64,000 nt of DNA, taken from contig NZ_JAAKGS010000002.1 of the NCBI RefSeq assembly GCF_011043555.1, positions 310,001 through 374,000 on the forward strand, in the 5' to 3' direction. The DNA is from Sphingobacterium sp. SGR-19. GTDB taxonomy: Bacteria; Bacteroidota; Bacteroidia; Sphingobacteriales; Sphingobacteriaceae. Positions 1 through 8,929 of this stretch are shown here, in pieces. Below the pieces are notes generated by a model. It ran no database searches. It saw only the letters and a list, made by a program, of their open reading frames with translations, and had not been told where the DNA came from. The first letter of the stretch is position 1, and each line of letters opens with the position of its first letter. A program made the translations under genes and the position numbers.

Positions 1-975
1 ATCTAAAAGAATAGGGAAACCGTTGTCACCCGCATCGGCAACAGCTTTCACTAACGGTATTTCACCCAAAAATGGCACATTATTGTCTGCAGCAAGCCGT
101 TTTCCGCCATCTTTGCCAAAGATATAATACCTGTTGTCCGGTAATTCAGCTGGCGTGAAATACGACATATTCTCGACGATCCCAATAATGGGGATATTAA
201 TGCCGTCCATACGGAACATTGCCATCCCTTTCATGGTATCGGCTAACGCAACCTGTTGTGGTGTGGTCACGATAACGGCACCCGAAATAGGATAAGACTG
301 GGCAACGGTAATATGAATATCGCCTGTTCCTGGAGGCATATCGACAACCAGATAATCCAATTCTCCCCAATGTGCATCGCCAAAGAGCTGCTTGATGGCC
401 GATGTTGCCATCGGTCCACGCCAGGGGATAGGTTGGTTAGGGTCGGTGAAAAAGCCTATAGATAGTAATTTCAATCCAAATTTTTCTACAGGTGCTATTT
501 TCTGCTTACCGTTAATTTGAATAGATTCGGGACGTGTACCTTCCAGCCCGAACATAAGCGGTAGCGAAGGACCGTAAATATCAGCATCCAGTAAGCCGGT
601 TTTTGCACCACTCTCCGCCAATGCTAACGCCAGATTACTTGCTACGGTCGATTTGCCGACACCACCTTTACCAGACGAAACCAGAATAATATTTTTAATA
701 CCATCCAGTTGTGCAGCGTCTACACCGACCACTCTGGAAGTCATATTGATGTCTACTTCCACCTCTTTGCTTACAAAAAGACCAATCGCGTTCCGGCAAG
801 CATGTTCAATATGTCCCTTCAGTGGACAAGCAGGGGTTGTCAATACGACATCAAACTTGACTTTATTTGGCAAGATCTCTATATGTTGGATCATGTTCAA
901 CGTCACCAGATCTTTTTTAAGATCCGGCTCCTCTACATGACTTAAAGCGTGCAATACTTGTTCTTTTGTAATCAT
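1..975 (-). CDS. apbC: Mrp/ApbC family iron-sulfur carrier ATPase (3' end cut by window)
   Basis: Read on the minus strand from an ATG at 973-975 and running off the left edge, so the C-terminus is missing. The first ~90 residues look like a MIP18/DUF59 domain (starts MITKEQVLHAL). A deviant Walker A SGKGGVGKST and a ParA/MinD-type ATPase core follow (VVDMPPGTGD, VTTPQQVALAD). Family members carry or help load Fe-S clusters in the cytosol. The CxxC usually found after VENMSYF for cluster binding is absent: the text here reads VENMSYFTPAELPDN. The divergent neighbour is the regulator at 1126. Family assignment is firm; the precise role is inferred. Confidence 0.93.
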   Translation of the reverse strand, partial: MITKEQVLHALSHVEEPDLKKDLVTLNMIQHIEILPNKVKFDVVLTTPACPLKGHIEHACRNAIGLFVSKEVEVDINMTSRVVGVDAAQLDGIKNIILVSSGKGGVGKSTVASNLALALAESGAKTGLLDADIYGPSLPLMFGLEGTRPESIQINGKQKIAPVEKFGLKLLSIGFFTDPNQPIPWRGPMATSAIKQLFGDAHWGELDYLVVDMPPGTGDIHITVAQSYPISGAVIVTTPQQVALADTMKGMAMFRMDGINIPIIGIVENMSYFTPAELPDNRYYIFGKDGGKRLAADNNVPFLGEIPLVKAVADAGDNGFPILLD

Positions 976-1125
976 GACAATGGTTTGTTACGTTACAAAT
1001 TTACACATTGAAAAAGAGAATCCTGTCATCTGTTTGTTGTTAAGCGAAATTGTCTTCTTAGGGGTATTTTGCTATCTTCGTCTATCAGCATGTTGCTTTT
1101 AAGAATTGTTCGATAGAGACCAAGT

Positions 1126-4026
1126 ATGAACAAAAATATTTTTATTCTTTTATTATCTTTCTGCTTGTTCCAGAAGGAAGGTTTTGCGCAACGAACGATA
1201 GCGATGCCACAAATCGTAAATTATTCCAGTAAAGCATATCAGGGTGGTGTCCAAAACTGGGGTATAACCCAAGATACACAGGGTATTATGTATTTCGCTA
1301 ACAATGAGGGGTTGCTTTCTTTTGACGGGCGATATTGGCATGTATATCCATTACCTAATTCCACTATTGTGCGCTCGGTTTGTTTTGACGGAAATGGAAG
1401 AATTTATGTAGGGGGACAAGATGAAATAGGCTATTTTGAAGCCGATGAAAAGGGTACGTTGCTTTACCATTCCTTAGTAGGGAAAATCCCCGCGAAGGAA
1501 AGGAAATTTGCAGACGTCTGGCATATTGCCATATTAGGGGAGCATATCTTTTTTCAAGCTAATAATCATATTTTTCATTACTATCAAGATAAAATTAATG
1601 TAGATAGACCGCACAGCAGTTGGCAATATATGGCGTCTGTTAAAGATGCATTGTATGCGCAGGATATGGAAAGAGGAGTTCTGCGTTATGAAAATGGCAG
1701 TTGGAAACAGGTCGCTGGAGAAAGCTCTCTGAAAGAAGGAGCGATCATTACCGGTATGGTACCATATGGGGTAGATACCTTATTGGTTGCGACAATGAAA
1801 GATGGTCTTTTTTGCTTAATAAATGGCAATTTTTTCCCGAAAGCAACACCTATGGATGCCAGATTTTCGACAAACCGAATCTCAAGTATCCGGTTTTTAG
1901 GAAATGATTTATTTGCCGTAAGCATGTATCCTGGAGGTATGTTGATTATCGATAGAAACGGAGAGATCGTTCAACGATATAGTTACGGTGAGGGGTTGCA
2001 GACGAATAACATCCGCGATATATTTAAAGATAGAAATGGCAATCTATGGTTAGCTTTGGACGATGGGATAGACTATATTGCTGTCAATAGCGCCATAAAG
2101 TATATTTATCCTGACCAGAATACGAAGCTGGGAACGTATAGTTTACGTATTTTCAACCATAAGTTATATCTCGGGACGTCCAACGGTTTGTATGTAACGC
2201 CCTATAGAGGCAATGCGTTAGATAATATCGGTATGTCGGAGGCGAAGTTTGAAAAGGTACCCCATAGTGATGGACAGGTATGGTCTGTCCAAGAGGTGAA
2301 CGGGCGGTTGCTAATTGGACATGAAGAGGGGAGTTTTGAAGTTGGGGATGACGGTATCAGACCAATTCATACTGCGACAGGAATCTGGACATATCAAGCG
2401 GCTTCCCGGGTTTCGCCATCCCGGAATATGGTGATCGGTTCTTATTTGGGATTACGACACCTCTTATTCGATGGTCAATATTTTGTGGATAATGGGCACA
2501 TAGACGGTTCAGACGAATCTTTAAGATTTGTGTATTACGATGATAAAAATCATGAAGTTTGGGTATCACATCCCTATCGAGGCGTTTTTAAGTTGTCCTT
2601 GTCGCCAGACTTTAAAAAAATCGTCCGGCACAAACGATATGATGTCGCGGAAGGCTTACCCGCTATGTTGCATAACTATGTTTTTCATATTCGAAATGAT
2701 ATCCTTGTATCGACGCCAAAGGGCGTATATATACACGATGCCGTACGCGACGCTTTTATACCAGCAGAACAATATCGGGCGCTTGTTGATGTACCGATTC
2801 AATACATGATGGAGGATAAGATGGGAAACGTGTGGTTCGCCAGCAATAAAAGACTAGGCTTATTGGATTTTTCCCGTCCGCTAGAAGAATATCCGTATAC
2901 AGTTTCTTATTTTCCAGAATTAAACGGAGAGATATTAGGCGGATTTGAATCGGTTTATGTACATGATACAGCAAATGTATTTATAAGTGGGCAAAAGGGA
3001 GGTATTTTACTTAATTATAAGGCTTATCAGGATCGTGCATCTAAACCCGATATGTTGCTCCGGGCTGTGAAAGCGTTCGATAGTGACAAAAAAGAAAAAT
3101 TGTTGTTTGGAGGCTATCGGCGTCATGATATGTACAGCATGAAACTGCGTTACGCCTTTAATTCCCTTCAATTTATCTTTAGTTCGACCATGTATGATCA
3201 ACAGGAGCAAGTGGAGTTCAGTTATATGTTGGAGGGATTGGAAACAAAATGGTCCGCTTGGAGCAATAGAAGTGAAAAAGAATATACTAATTTGCCGGCC
3301 GGTACGTATGTTTTTAGAGTCAAATCTCGAAATGGGATGGGGAATGAATCCGAAGAACAGACATTCTCATTTCGTGTCGCACCGCCCTGGTATGCGCATC
3401 CGGTTAGCTACGTGTTTTACGGTGGAGTGTTGCTTGTATTTATTTTCTGGTTGCTGAGTATCCAACGTAAAAAACTAAAAGCAAGACACCAGGACGAACT
3501 TCACGTACGGCAGTTAGAAATTGAGAAAAAGGAGAAAGAAGTTATCAAACTCCGTAATGAAAAACTCGAAGCAGAACTTGGTTTTAAGGACAAAGAGCTG
3601 GCAAATTTGACCATGAATATCATACAGCGGGGTGAAGTGTTGAGTAAGATCAAAGATAACATCACCCAAACAATGAACCGTCTGGAAGATAAAGAAGCGC
3701 AACAAAACTTCAAACAATTAATTCGACTTATCCGATCAGCAGAAAGAACAAACGACGATTGGGAGAAATTTAACGCGCATATCCACCATGCGAATGAAAA
3801 TTTCTTCCTAAGGCTTAAAAAACAACATCCCGATCTAACAACAAATGAATTGAAATTATGTGCCTTGCTGCGTATGAATCTTCTCTCCAAAGAAATTGCA
3901 CAACTCATGCACGTCACGGTCAAAGCAATCGAAGTAAGCCGCTACCGCTTACGAAAAAAATTAAAAATCGATTCCGAAGTCAACCTATATGACTATTTAA
4001 TGCAGTATACGAAGAATGATGAGTAG
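1126..4026 (+). CDS. Membrane-spanning propeller/Y_Y_Y sensor with C-terminal LuxR-type HTH
   Basis: A 966-residue predicted SusCD regulator. Order: signal peptide (1-21, ending GFAQ), a long repeat-rich region typical of two-component-regulator propellers (~30-690, e.g. DRNGNLWLALDDG, DKMGNVWFASNKR), a Y_Y_Y domain (~695-755, LPAGTYVFRVKSRNGMG), one membrane segment (~762-779), a charged coiled coil (~781-880) and a LuxR-like helix-turn-helix (~900-955, NELKLCALLRMNLLSKEIA). No HisKA, ATPase or receiver domain is visible, so it is not a classical hybrid two-component system. It would sense a periplasmic ligand and act on DNA from the membrane. It lies directly upstream of SusC in the same direction and is probably that locus's activator (inference). 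Confidence 0.85.
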   Translation: MNKNIFILLLSFCLFQKEGFAQRTIAMPQIVNYSSKAYQGGVQNWGITQDTQGIMYFANNEGLLSFDGRYWHVYPLPNSTIVRSVCFDGNGRIYVGGQDEIGYFEADEKGTLLYHSLVGKIPAKERKFADVWHIAILGEHIFFQANNHIFHYYQDKINVDRPHSSWQYMASVKDALYAQDMERGVLRYENGSWKQVAGESSLKEGAIITGMVPYGVDTLLVATMKDGLFCLINGNFFPKATPMDARFSTNRISSIRFLGNDLFAVSMYPGGMLIIDRNGEIVQRYSYGEGLQTNNIRDIFKDRNGNLWLALDDGIDYIAVNSAIKYIYPDQNTKLGTYSLRIFNHKLYLGTSNGLYVTPYRGNALDNIGMSEAKFEKVPHSDGQVWSVQEVNGRLLIGHEEGSFEVGDDGIRPIHTATGIWTYQAASRVSPSRNMVIGSYLGLRHLLFDGQYFVDNGHIDGSDESLRFVYYDDKNHEVWVSHPYRGVFKLSLSPDFKKIVRHKRYDVAEGLPAMLHNYVFHIRNDILVSTPKGVYIHDAVRDAFIPAEQYRALVDVPIQYMMEDKMGNVWFASNKRLGLLDFSRPLEEYPYTVSYFPELNGEILGGFESVYVHDTANVFISGQKGGILLNYKAYQDRASKPDMLLRAVKAFDSDKKEKLLFGGYRRHDMYSMKLRYAFNSLQFIFSSTMYDQQEQVEFSYMLEGLETKWSAWSNRSEKEYTNLPAGTYVFRVKSRNGMGNESEEQTFSFRVAPPWYAHPVSYVFYGGVLLVFIFWLLSIQRKKLKARHQDELHVRQLEIEKKEKEVIKLRNEKLEAELGFKDKELANLTMNIIQRGEVLSKIKDNITQTMNRLEDKEAQQNFKQLIRLIRSAERTNDDWEKFNAHIHHANENFFLRLKKQHPDLTTNELKLCALLRMNLLSKEIAQLMHVTVKAIEVSRYRLRKKLKIDSEVNLYDYLMQYTKNDE

Positions 4027-4175
4027 TGAGAAACGTACAATAAATATATGTTTCGAAAAATCTAGCTGATAATCATATTATTATGTGTTTTTTGTAGCGT
4101 GTTTGTAGGGGTGTTTTAATATTATTTTAGGCTTCCAAAAGACTATTGTAGTGGTAATTGTAGTCTCGTAAAAAA

Positions 4176-4205
4176 TTTACTTTCCCAATTCGTGCCTTAT
4201 TTTTG
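4176..4205 (+). promoter_or_regulatory. Candidate Bacteroidota promoter upstream of first susC
   Basis: TATTTTTG at 4198-4205 matches the Bacteroidota -7 consensus TAnnTTTG. TTTAC at 4176-4180 sits 17 bases upstream, near where the -33 TTTG box is expected. It is 75 bases before the SusC start, in the 253-bp gap after the regulator gene. The call rests on motif match only. Confidence 0.45.
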
Positions 4206-4279
4206 AATCACGTTCTCCTCACTAAGGAGAATAACAGCGAACTAAAAAAATTTATAAACCATGTTAAACAAATCAACTT

Positions 4280-7200
4280 ATGAGGATTAGAATTTTACAT
4301 GCATGCATTTTGCTTTGTATGTGCTTTTCTGTTATAGAACTGGCTGCACAGACGATGCAATTACGGGGACGAGTGACGTCTGCCGTCAATCAGGAACCTT
4401 TGGCTGGTGTTACCGTTGCCGTTCAAGGGAGTAACGAAGCCACCAGCACGGATCCATCCGGACAGTATGCCTTGGAAGTAGCTGGGAACAAGGCGACCTT
4501 AGTGTTTACCCAACTAGGTATGCTGTCTTCCCGGGTCGTGGTGACACAGAGTGGGGTGTATGATGTCCAGTTACAAGAAGGTTCTGACGAACTTGAAGAA
4601 GTCGTGGTGGTGGGATATGGCACGCAACGTAAAGGTGACCTGACAGCTCCTATCGCAACAGTAGATATGGAGGAAATGGGCAAGCGGACGGTGACCAATC
4701 CTATGGAGGCGCTGCAAGGGGCCGTAACAGGCGTGCAGGTTGTCAGTTCTGGTGCGCCGGGAACATCGCCCAGCGTTCGCATAAGGGGGGTAGGTTCATT
4801 CAACAATGAAAGCCCGCTTTATGTGGTCGACGGAATGTTTATGGATAATATCGACTTCCTGAATCCAAACGATATTGCCGAGATGTCTGTGCTGAAAGAT
4901 GCTTCTGGAGCCGCCATTTATGGCGTGCGGGCGGCGAACGGCGTTATTCTGGTAACGACCAAGAAAGGTACGTTGAATATGAAACCGCGGGTGACCTATA
5001 ACGGTTATATTGGGTTCCAATCGCCGACCAATGTGCTGAAGATGGCTAATGCACGAGAACATGCTTCTTATGCTATTGCAACCGGCAACGAAACTTTTGT
5101 GAACAATTCAGTAACGAAATTTGGTGGTACAGCTGAAAATCCAGCTATGGATACCGACTGGTATCAAGAATTGTTACGTTCGAGGGCTTTACTGACTAAT
5201 CATAACCTTGATATACAAGGTGGTGCCGAAAAAATTACCTATACATTCGGCGTAAACTACCTGGATCAAGATGGAATTATGGATGCTAAAAATAGTCACC
5301 GTAAGTATAATATTCGAATGCAGACAGAGGCGCATGTCACCGATTGGTTGAAACTTGGTTTTACCGCGCATTTCAATAATTTCCATAACTATTCACCGGA
5401 TAATGCGGCTTTTCGTCAAGCTTATTTTGCCTCTCCACTCTATCCGGTATATGACCCCTCCTTAGAACTGGCTAAACCGGAAAAATTTGGATCCAGCACG
5501 GTCATTGGTATGCCTTCCAGCTTCTGGTTTGCTAACCCTGTCGCTACGGCATACTATAGAAACGACCAGACGAAAGGATTCCAGATATTGCCGAGCGCTT
5601 ATGCGGAGATCCAATTATGGAAAGATAAATTGACGTTTCGCACACAATGGAGCCAACGTTATCACTCTACACACAATATCAACTATCAGCCGGTCTATTA
5701 TATTGACAACGATCAGCGTAACAATAATTCGTTTCTGCGATCTGCCCAAGAACGTAGCACAAATTATATCTTCGATAATTTGCTAACCTATAAAGACGGG
5801 AAAGAAAAGCACCATTGGTCGGTACTTTTGGGACAATCGACACGGGAAGACCGCTGGCGGCAAACGTGGGTACAGGCTAACGATGTTCCTGAATCGGAAG
5901 AGTTTTGGTATATCGGCGTCGGTGCACAGGGAACGGCTTCAGCAACGGGATACGGTGAGGGTGGTTTTCGGAACGCCGGAATTTCGTACTTTACCCGCGG
6001 TACGTATGACTATGACAATAAGTATTTGCTGACCGCTACTTTCCGTGCCGACGGAAGCTCCAAATATCAGACCAAATGGGGATATTTCCCTTCTGTAGGT
6101 TTGGGCTGGGTGCTGAGTCGAGAGAAATTCATGGAAAACCAAACGCTTTTCAATCAACTAAAAATCCGTGGAAGCTGGGGTAAATTGGGTAATGACGGTA
6201 TTCAACCAAATGCCGGTTATGCAACGGTCTTTTCGGGAAATAATTATTCCGGAATATTTGGAAGTATAGGCACTACGAATGGCAGCCGTATTCCAGGATA
6301 CCGCATTAGCAAATTCTTTACACACGTACGTTGGGAAGTTGTAGAAGAATGGGATGGAGGTCTCGACTTTACGTTATTGAACAACCGCCTGAGCGGAACG
6401 GTGGATTACTATCACCGGAAAACAAACGACCTAGCCTTTGACCGACCGATTCCCTTCTCTTGGGACCGAGTGTATGGCAACTGGGGGAGTGTAGTCAATA
6501 GTGGATGGGAAATTGGTCTACAGTGGAAAGATAGAAAGGGAGACTGGGGCTATGCTCTAGCAGGGAATTTGACGACACTGAAAAATCGGGTTACGAATCT
6601 CGGAGGACTCGAAAGCATTTTGAATGGCTTCCCGGAATGGTCGGCAGAATTTCCTTCGCGGATAGAGCTGAACCAACCGATTAATTTCTTCTATGGCTAT
6701 GAAGTAGAGGGTGTATATCAAAATCAAGCACAAATCGAGGCTGATCCGATCGCAAATACCTACAATACACAAAATCCGGACAACCCCATTTTACCTGGTT
6801 ATCTGAAATATAAGGATCAAAATAAAAATGGTGAACTGGACGAAGAAGACCGTGTCAACTTAGGAAACTACTTGCCTAAACTGACATATGGCTTCAATAT
6901 CGCGTTGGATTATAAAAAGTTCGATTTCAGTATCGCATTTCAAGGCGTAGCCGGCAACAAGATTCATAACCTGAACCGTGCTATGCGTCGGAAATACAGC
7001 CAGATGAACGCCGATGCGGCATTTATTAACGGTCTATGGACAGGAGAGGGAACAAGCAATACATCCCCTTCGGCGCAAGGCTCGGTTGCACCGTGGAATT
7101 TGCAAGCAAGCTCTTTCTTCGTGGAAAGCGGTGCATATTTACGTATACAAAATATTCAACTAGGCTATAATTTGGATCTGGCAAAAGGTATCCCCGCGCG

Positions 7201-7339
7201 TATATATGTAACAGCAGACAGGCCCTTCATTTTTACCAAGTACAACGGTTTTACTCCCGAAGTAGCAGGGATGGGATTTGATGCCAATGTTTATCCAATC
7301 GCATCTTCTTACAGCTTAGGTTTAAGGCTATCTTTCTAA
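4280..7339 (+). CDS. SusC/RagA-family TonB-linked outer membrane transporter (locus 1)
   Basis: 1019 residues, a usual SusC length. Signal peptide 1-23 (ends LAAQ), carboxypeptidase-regulatory-like beta domain ~27-100, TonB-box-like segment LEEVVVVGYGTQRK ~105-118, plug domain ~120-230 (VRIRGVGSFNN, YVVDGMF, VLKDASGAAIYG, RAANGVILVTTKKG), then a large beta-barrel ending in the aromatic motif SLGLRLSF. SusC proteins import oligosaccharides in complex with a SusD lipoprotein. The SusD partner starts 18 bases downstream and a GH16-containing enzyme follows, so the likely cargo is a beta-glucan oligosaccharide (inference). An ATG at 4261 is out of frame, so 4280 is the start. Confidence 0.95.
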   Translation: MRIRILHACILLCMCFSVIELAAQTMQLRGRVTSAVNQEPLAGVTVAVQGSNEATSTDPSGQYALEVAGNKATLVFTQLGMLSSRVVVTQSGVYDVQLQEGSDELEEVVVVGYGTQRKGDLTAPIATVDMEEMGKRTVTNPMEALQGAVTGVQVVSSGAPGTSPSVRIRGVGSFNNESPLYVVDGMFMDNIDFLNPNDIAEMSVLKDASGAAIYGVRAANGVILVTTKKGTLNMKPRVTYNGYIGFQSPTNVLKMANAREHASYAIATGNETFVNNSVTKFGGTAENPAMDTDWYQELLRSRALLTNHNLDIQGGAEKITYTFGVNYLDQDGIMDAKNSHRKYNIRMQTEAHVTDWLKLGFTAHFNNFHNYSPDNAAFRQAYFASPLYPVYDPSLELAKPEKFGSSTVIGMPSSFWFANPVATAYYRNDQTKGFQILPSAYAEIQLWKDKLTFRTQWSQRYHSTHNINYQPVYYIDNDQRNNNSFLRSAQERSTNYIFDNLLTYKDGKEKHHWSVLLGQSTREDRWRQTWVQANDVPESEEFWYIGVGAQGTASATGYGEGGFRNAGISYFTRGTYDYDNKYLLTATFRADGSSKYQTKWGYFPSVGLGWVLSREKFMENQTLFNQLKIRGSWGKLGNDGIQPNAGYATVFSGNNYSGIFGSIGTTNGSRIPGYRISKFFTHVRWEVVEEWDGGLDFTLLNNRLSGTVDYYHRKTNDLAFDRPIPFSWDRVYGNWGSVVNSGWEIGLQWKDRKGDWGYALAGNLTTLKNRVTNLGGLESILNGFPEWSAEFPSRIELNQPINFFYGYEVEGVYQNQAQIEADPIANTYNTQNPDNPILPGYLKYKDQNKNGELDEEDRVNLGNYLPKLTYGFNIALDYKKFDFSIAFQGVAGNKIHNLNRAMRRKYSQMNADAAFINGLWTGEGTSNTSPSAQGSVAPWNLQASSFFVESGAYLRIQNIQLGYNLDLAKGIPARIYVTADRPFIFTKYNGFTPEVAGMGFDANVYPIASSYSLGLRLSF

Positions 7340-7357
7340 TTTATAAAGGATAAAAAT

Positions 7358-8908
7358 ATGAACACAGTGCAATATATCTTATTGGCGGCTTGTATTACAG
7401 GCAGCTTTTCTTTAGCCGGATGCAGCAAATTTCTGGATAAACCCCTAGAGAATCAACAACGTTCGGAAGAAATCGATTATGCGAACACGGCACAGATGTA
7501 TGCGCCGGTGTCTGGTGTATATCGTTCGGCAGCAGATGATAACCTCGTTCATTGGATAGATTTGTCTATCCGTTGCGTACGGGATGACGACTATCAGCAG
7601 GGGGCTCCAACCCCAAATGACAACCCCGAGCTGATAGCGATTAAGAATTTCCAGCGTGATGTGACAGTACAGTCGTACTGGGGCCTGAACCAATCCTGGA
7701 ATAGTTATTACGGATTGGTTATTGCCGCCAATAACGCTTTAGTAGAGCTAGATCAGTTCGCTGAACATATCCCCGAAGGGAATGCTGCGGATCTGGCACT
7801 GAACAGACAGTATAAAGCCGAAGTCCGTTTTTTAAGAGCCTATGCTCATCTAATGGCTTCCCGCCTGTTTGGTGACGTGCCCATTTTGATTGATAGTGAA
7901 GATATAGGTAGTTTGGCCACCATCAGTAAAAGCAGCAAAGAGGCGGTACGGCAATTTATCATGGATGAAATGAATGCTTGTGCGCCGGATCTGGAAGACG
8001 CCCGACCGAATCAATCGAAGCACATTGGGGCCGTTACACGCTATTCGGCGTTATTGCTGAAAGCAAAGGCTGCGGCAGACCTTGCGGGGAATGATAACGG
8101 TAGCGCGTACTGGGATGACGTACTCGATGCAACCAACGAGATTATCAACAGTAACAAATTTTCGCTCTATCAAGATTTATATGAATTGTTTAAGATCAAG
8201 GGTAAATTGGCTGACGAATCGCTGTTTGAATTACAATATTCCGACTTTGGTCTTGGGACTGGTGATATTGTACGTCCTGGGGTAGACTGGGGTACATTTT
8301 TCAGATGGCAAGGGCCTCCAGGCGACCAAAAGGGAAGTCCAATATCAGGTGCAGGTTGGGTACCGCCTTCACAAAATATCGTGGATTTCCTTACTGCTCG
8401 AGGTGATGCCGAACGGTTAAAACTGACAATTCAATATTGTGGCGATCAAGGAGATCCCACTACTTTTGTGACTACCCCCAGCGGTGATCAGGTATATGGT
8501 AATGAATTTGGTGTCAAATATTTCAATGGGAAAGCTTACTTACCGAAATCGGATATGACATCAGGTCGTATGGAATATGGTGCAAATAATAACGTACGTA
8601 TCCTGCGTTATGCTGATGCCCTGTTGCTAAATGCTGAGGCAAAGGTCAGGAAAGGCCAGAATGGTGACGAACCTTTCCGATTGGTTCGTGAGCGTGCTAA
8701 ATTGGAACCGATCTCCAATGTGACACTGGATCAGATCATCGATGAAAGACGGGCGGAGTTCGCGTGTGAATGGTGGGGCGAGCGCTTCAATGACTTGGTA
8801 CGAACGGGTAAAGCCACAGAAGTGTTCGGCTCTAAATTTGTACCCGGTCAAAGCGAGTTTATCCCAATTCCGCAAACACAGATAGATGCTAATCCCAATT
8901 TAAGATAA
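7358..8908 (+). CDS. RagB/SusD-family nutrient-binding outer membrane lipoprotein (locus 1)
   Basis: 516 residues with a lipoprotein signal peptide and lipobox LAGC, giving lipidated Cys22. The SusD alpha-helical repeat region shows AEVRFLRAYAHLMASRLFGDVPIL (two adjoining blocks) near residues 150-175. The C-terminus has the family ending FIPIPQTQIDANPNL. SusD caps the SusC barrel at the cell surface and binds glycan. The gene follows SusC by 18 bases and precedes the glycosidase by 21, so the three are probably one operon. Confidence 0.95.
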   Translation: MNTVQYILLAACITGSFSLAGCSKFLDKPLENQQRSEEIDYANTAQMYAPVSGVYRSAADDNLVHWIDLSIRCVRDDDYQQGAPTPNDNPELIAIKNFQRDVTVQSYWGLNQSWNSYYGLVIAANNALVELDQFAEHIPEGNAADLALNRQYKAEVRFLRAYAHLMASRLFGDVPILIDSEDIGSLATISKSSKEAVRQFIMDEMNACAPDLEDARPNQSKHIGAVTRYSALLLKAKAAADLAGNDNGSAYWDDVLDATNEIINSNKFSLYQDLYELFKIKGKLADESLFELQYSDFGLGTGDIVRPGVDWGTFFRWQGPPGDQKGSPISGAGWVPPSQNIVDFLTARGDAERLKLTIQYCGDQGDPTTFVTTPSGDQVYGNEFGVKYFNGKAYLPKSDMTSGRMEYGANNNVRILRYADALLLNAEAKVRKGQNGDEPFRLVRERAKLEPISNVTLDQIIDERRAEFACEWWGERFNDLVRTGKATEVFGSKFVPGQSEFIPIPQTQIDANPNLR

Positions 8909-8929
8909 ACTTTAAAACCTAGATACTCC

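Noticed and set aside
3501..3923. 140-codon minus-strand frame
   Set aside because: Antisense to the Lys/Glu-rich coiled coil of the regulator; the product is a Ser/Phe-rich low-complexity string, a typical shadow.
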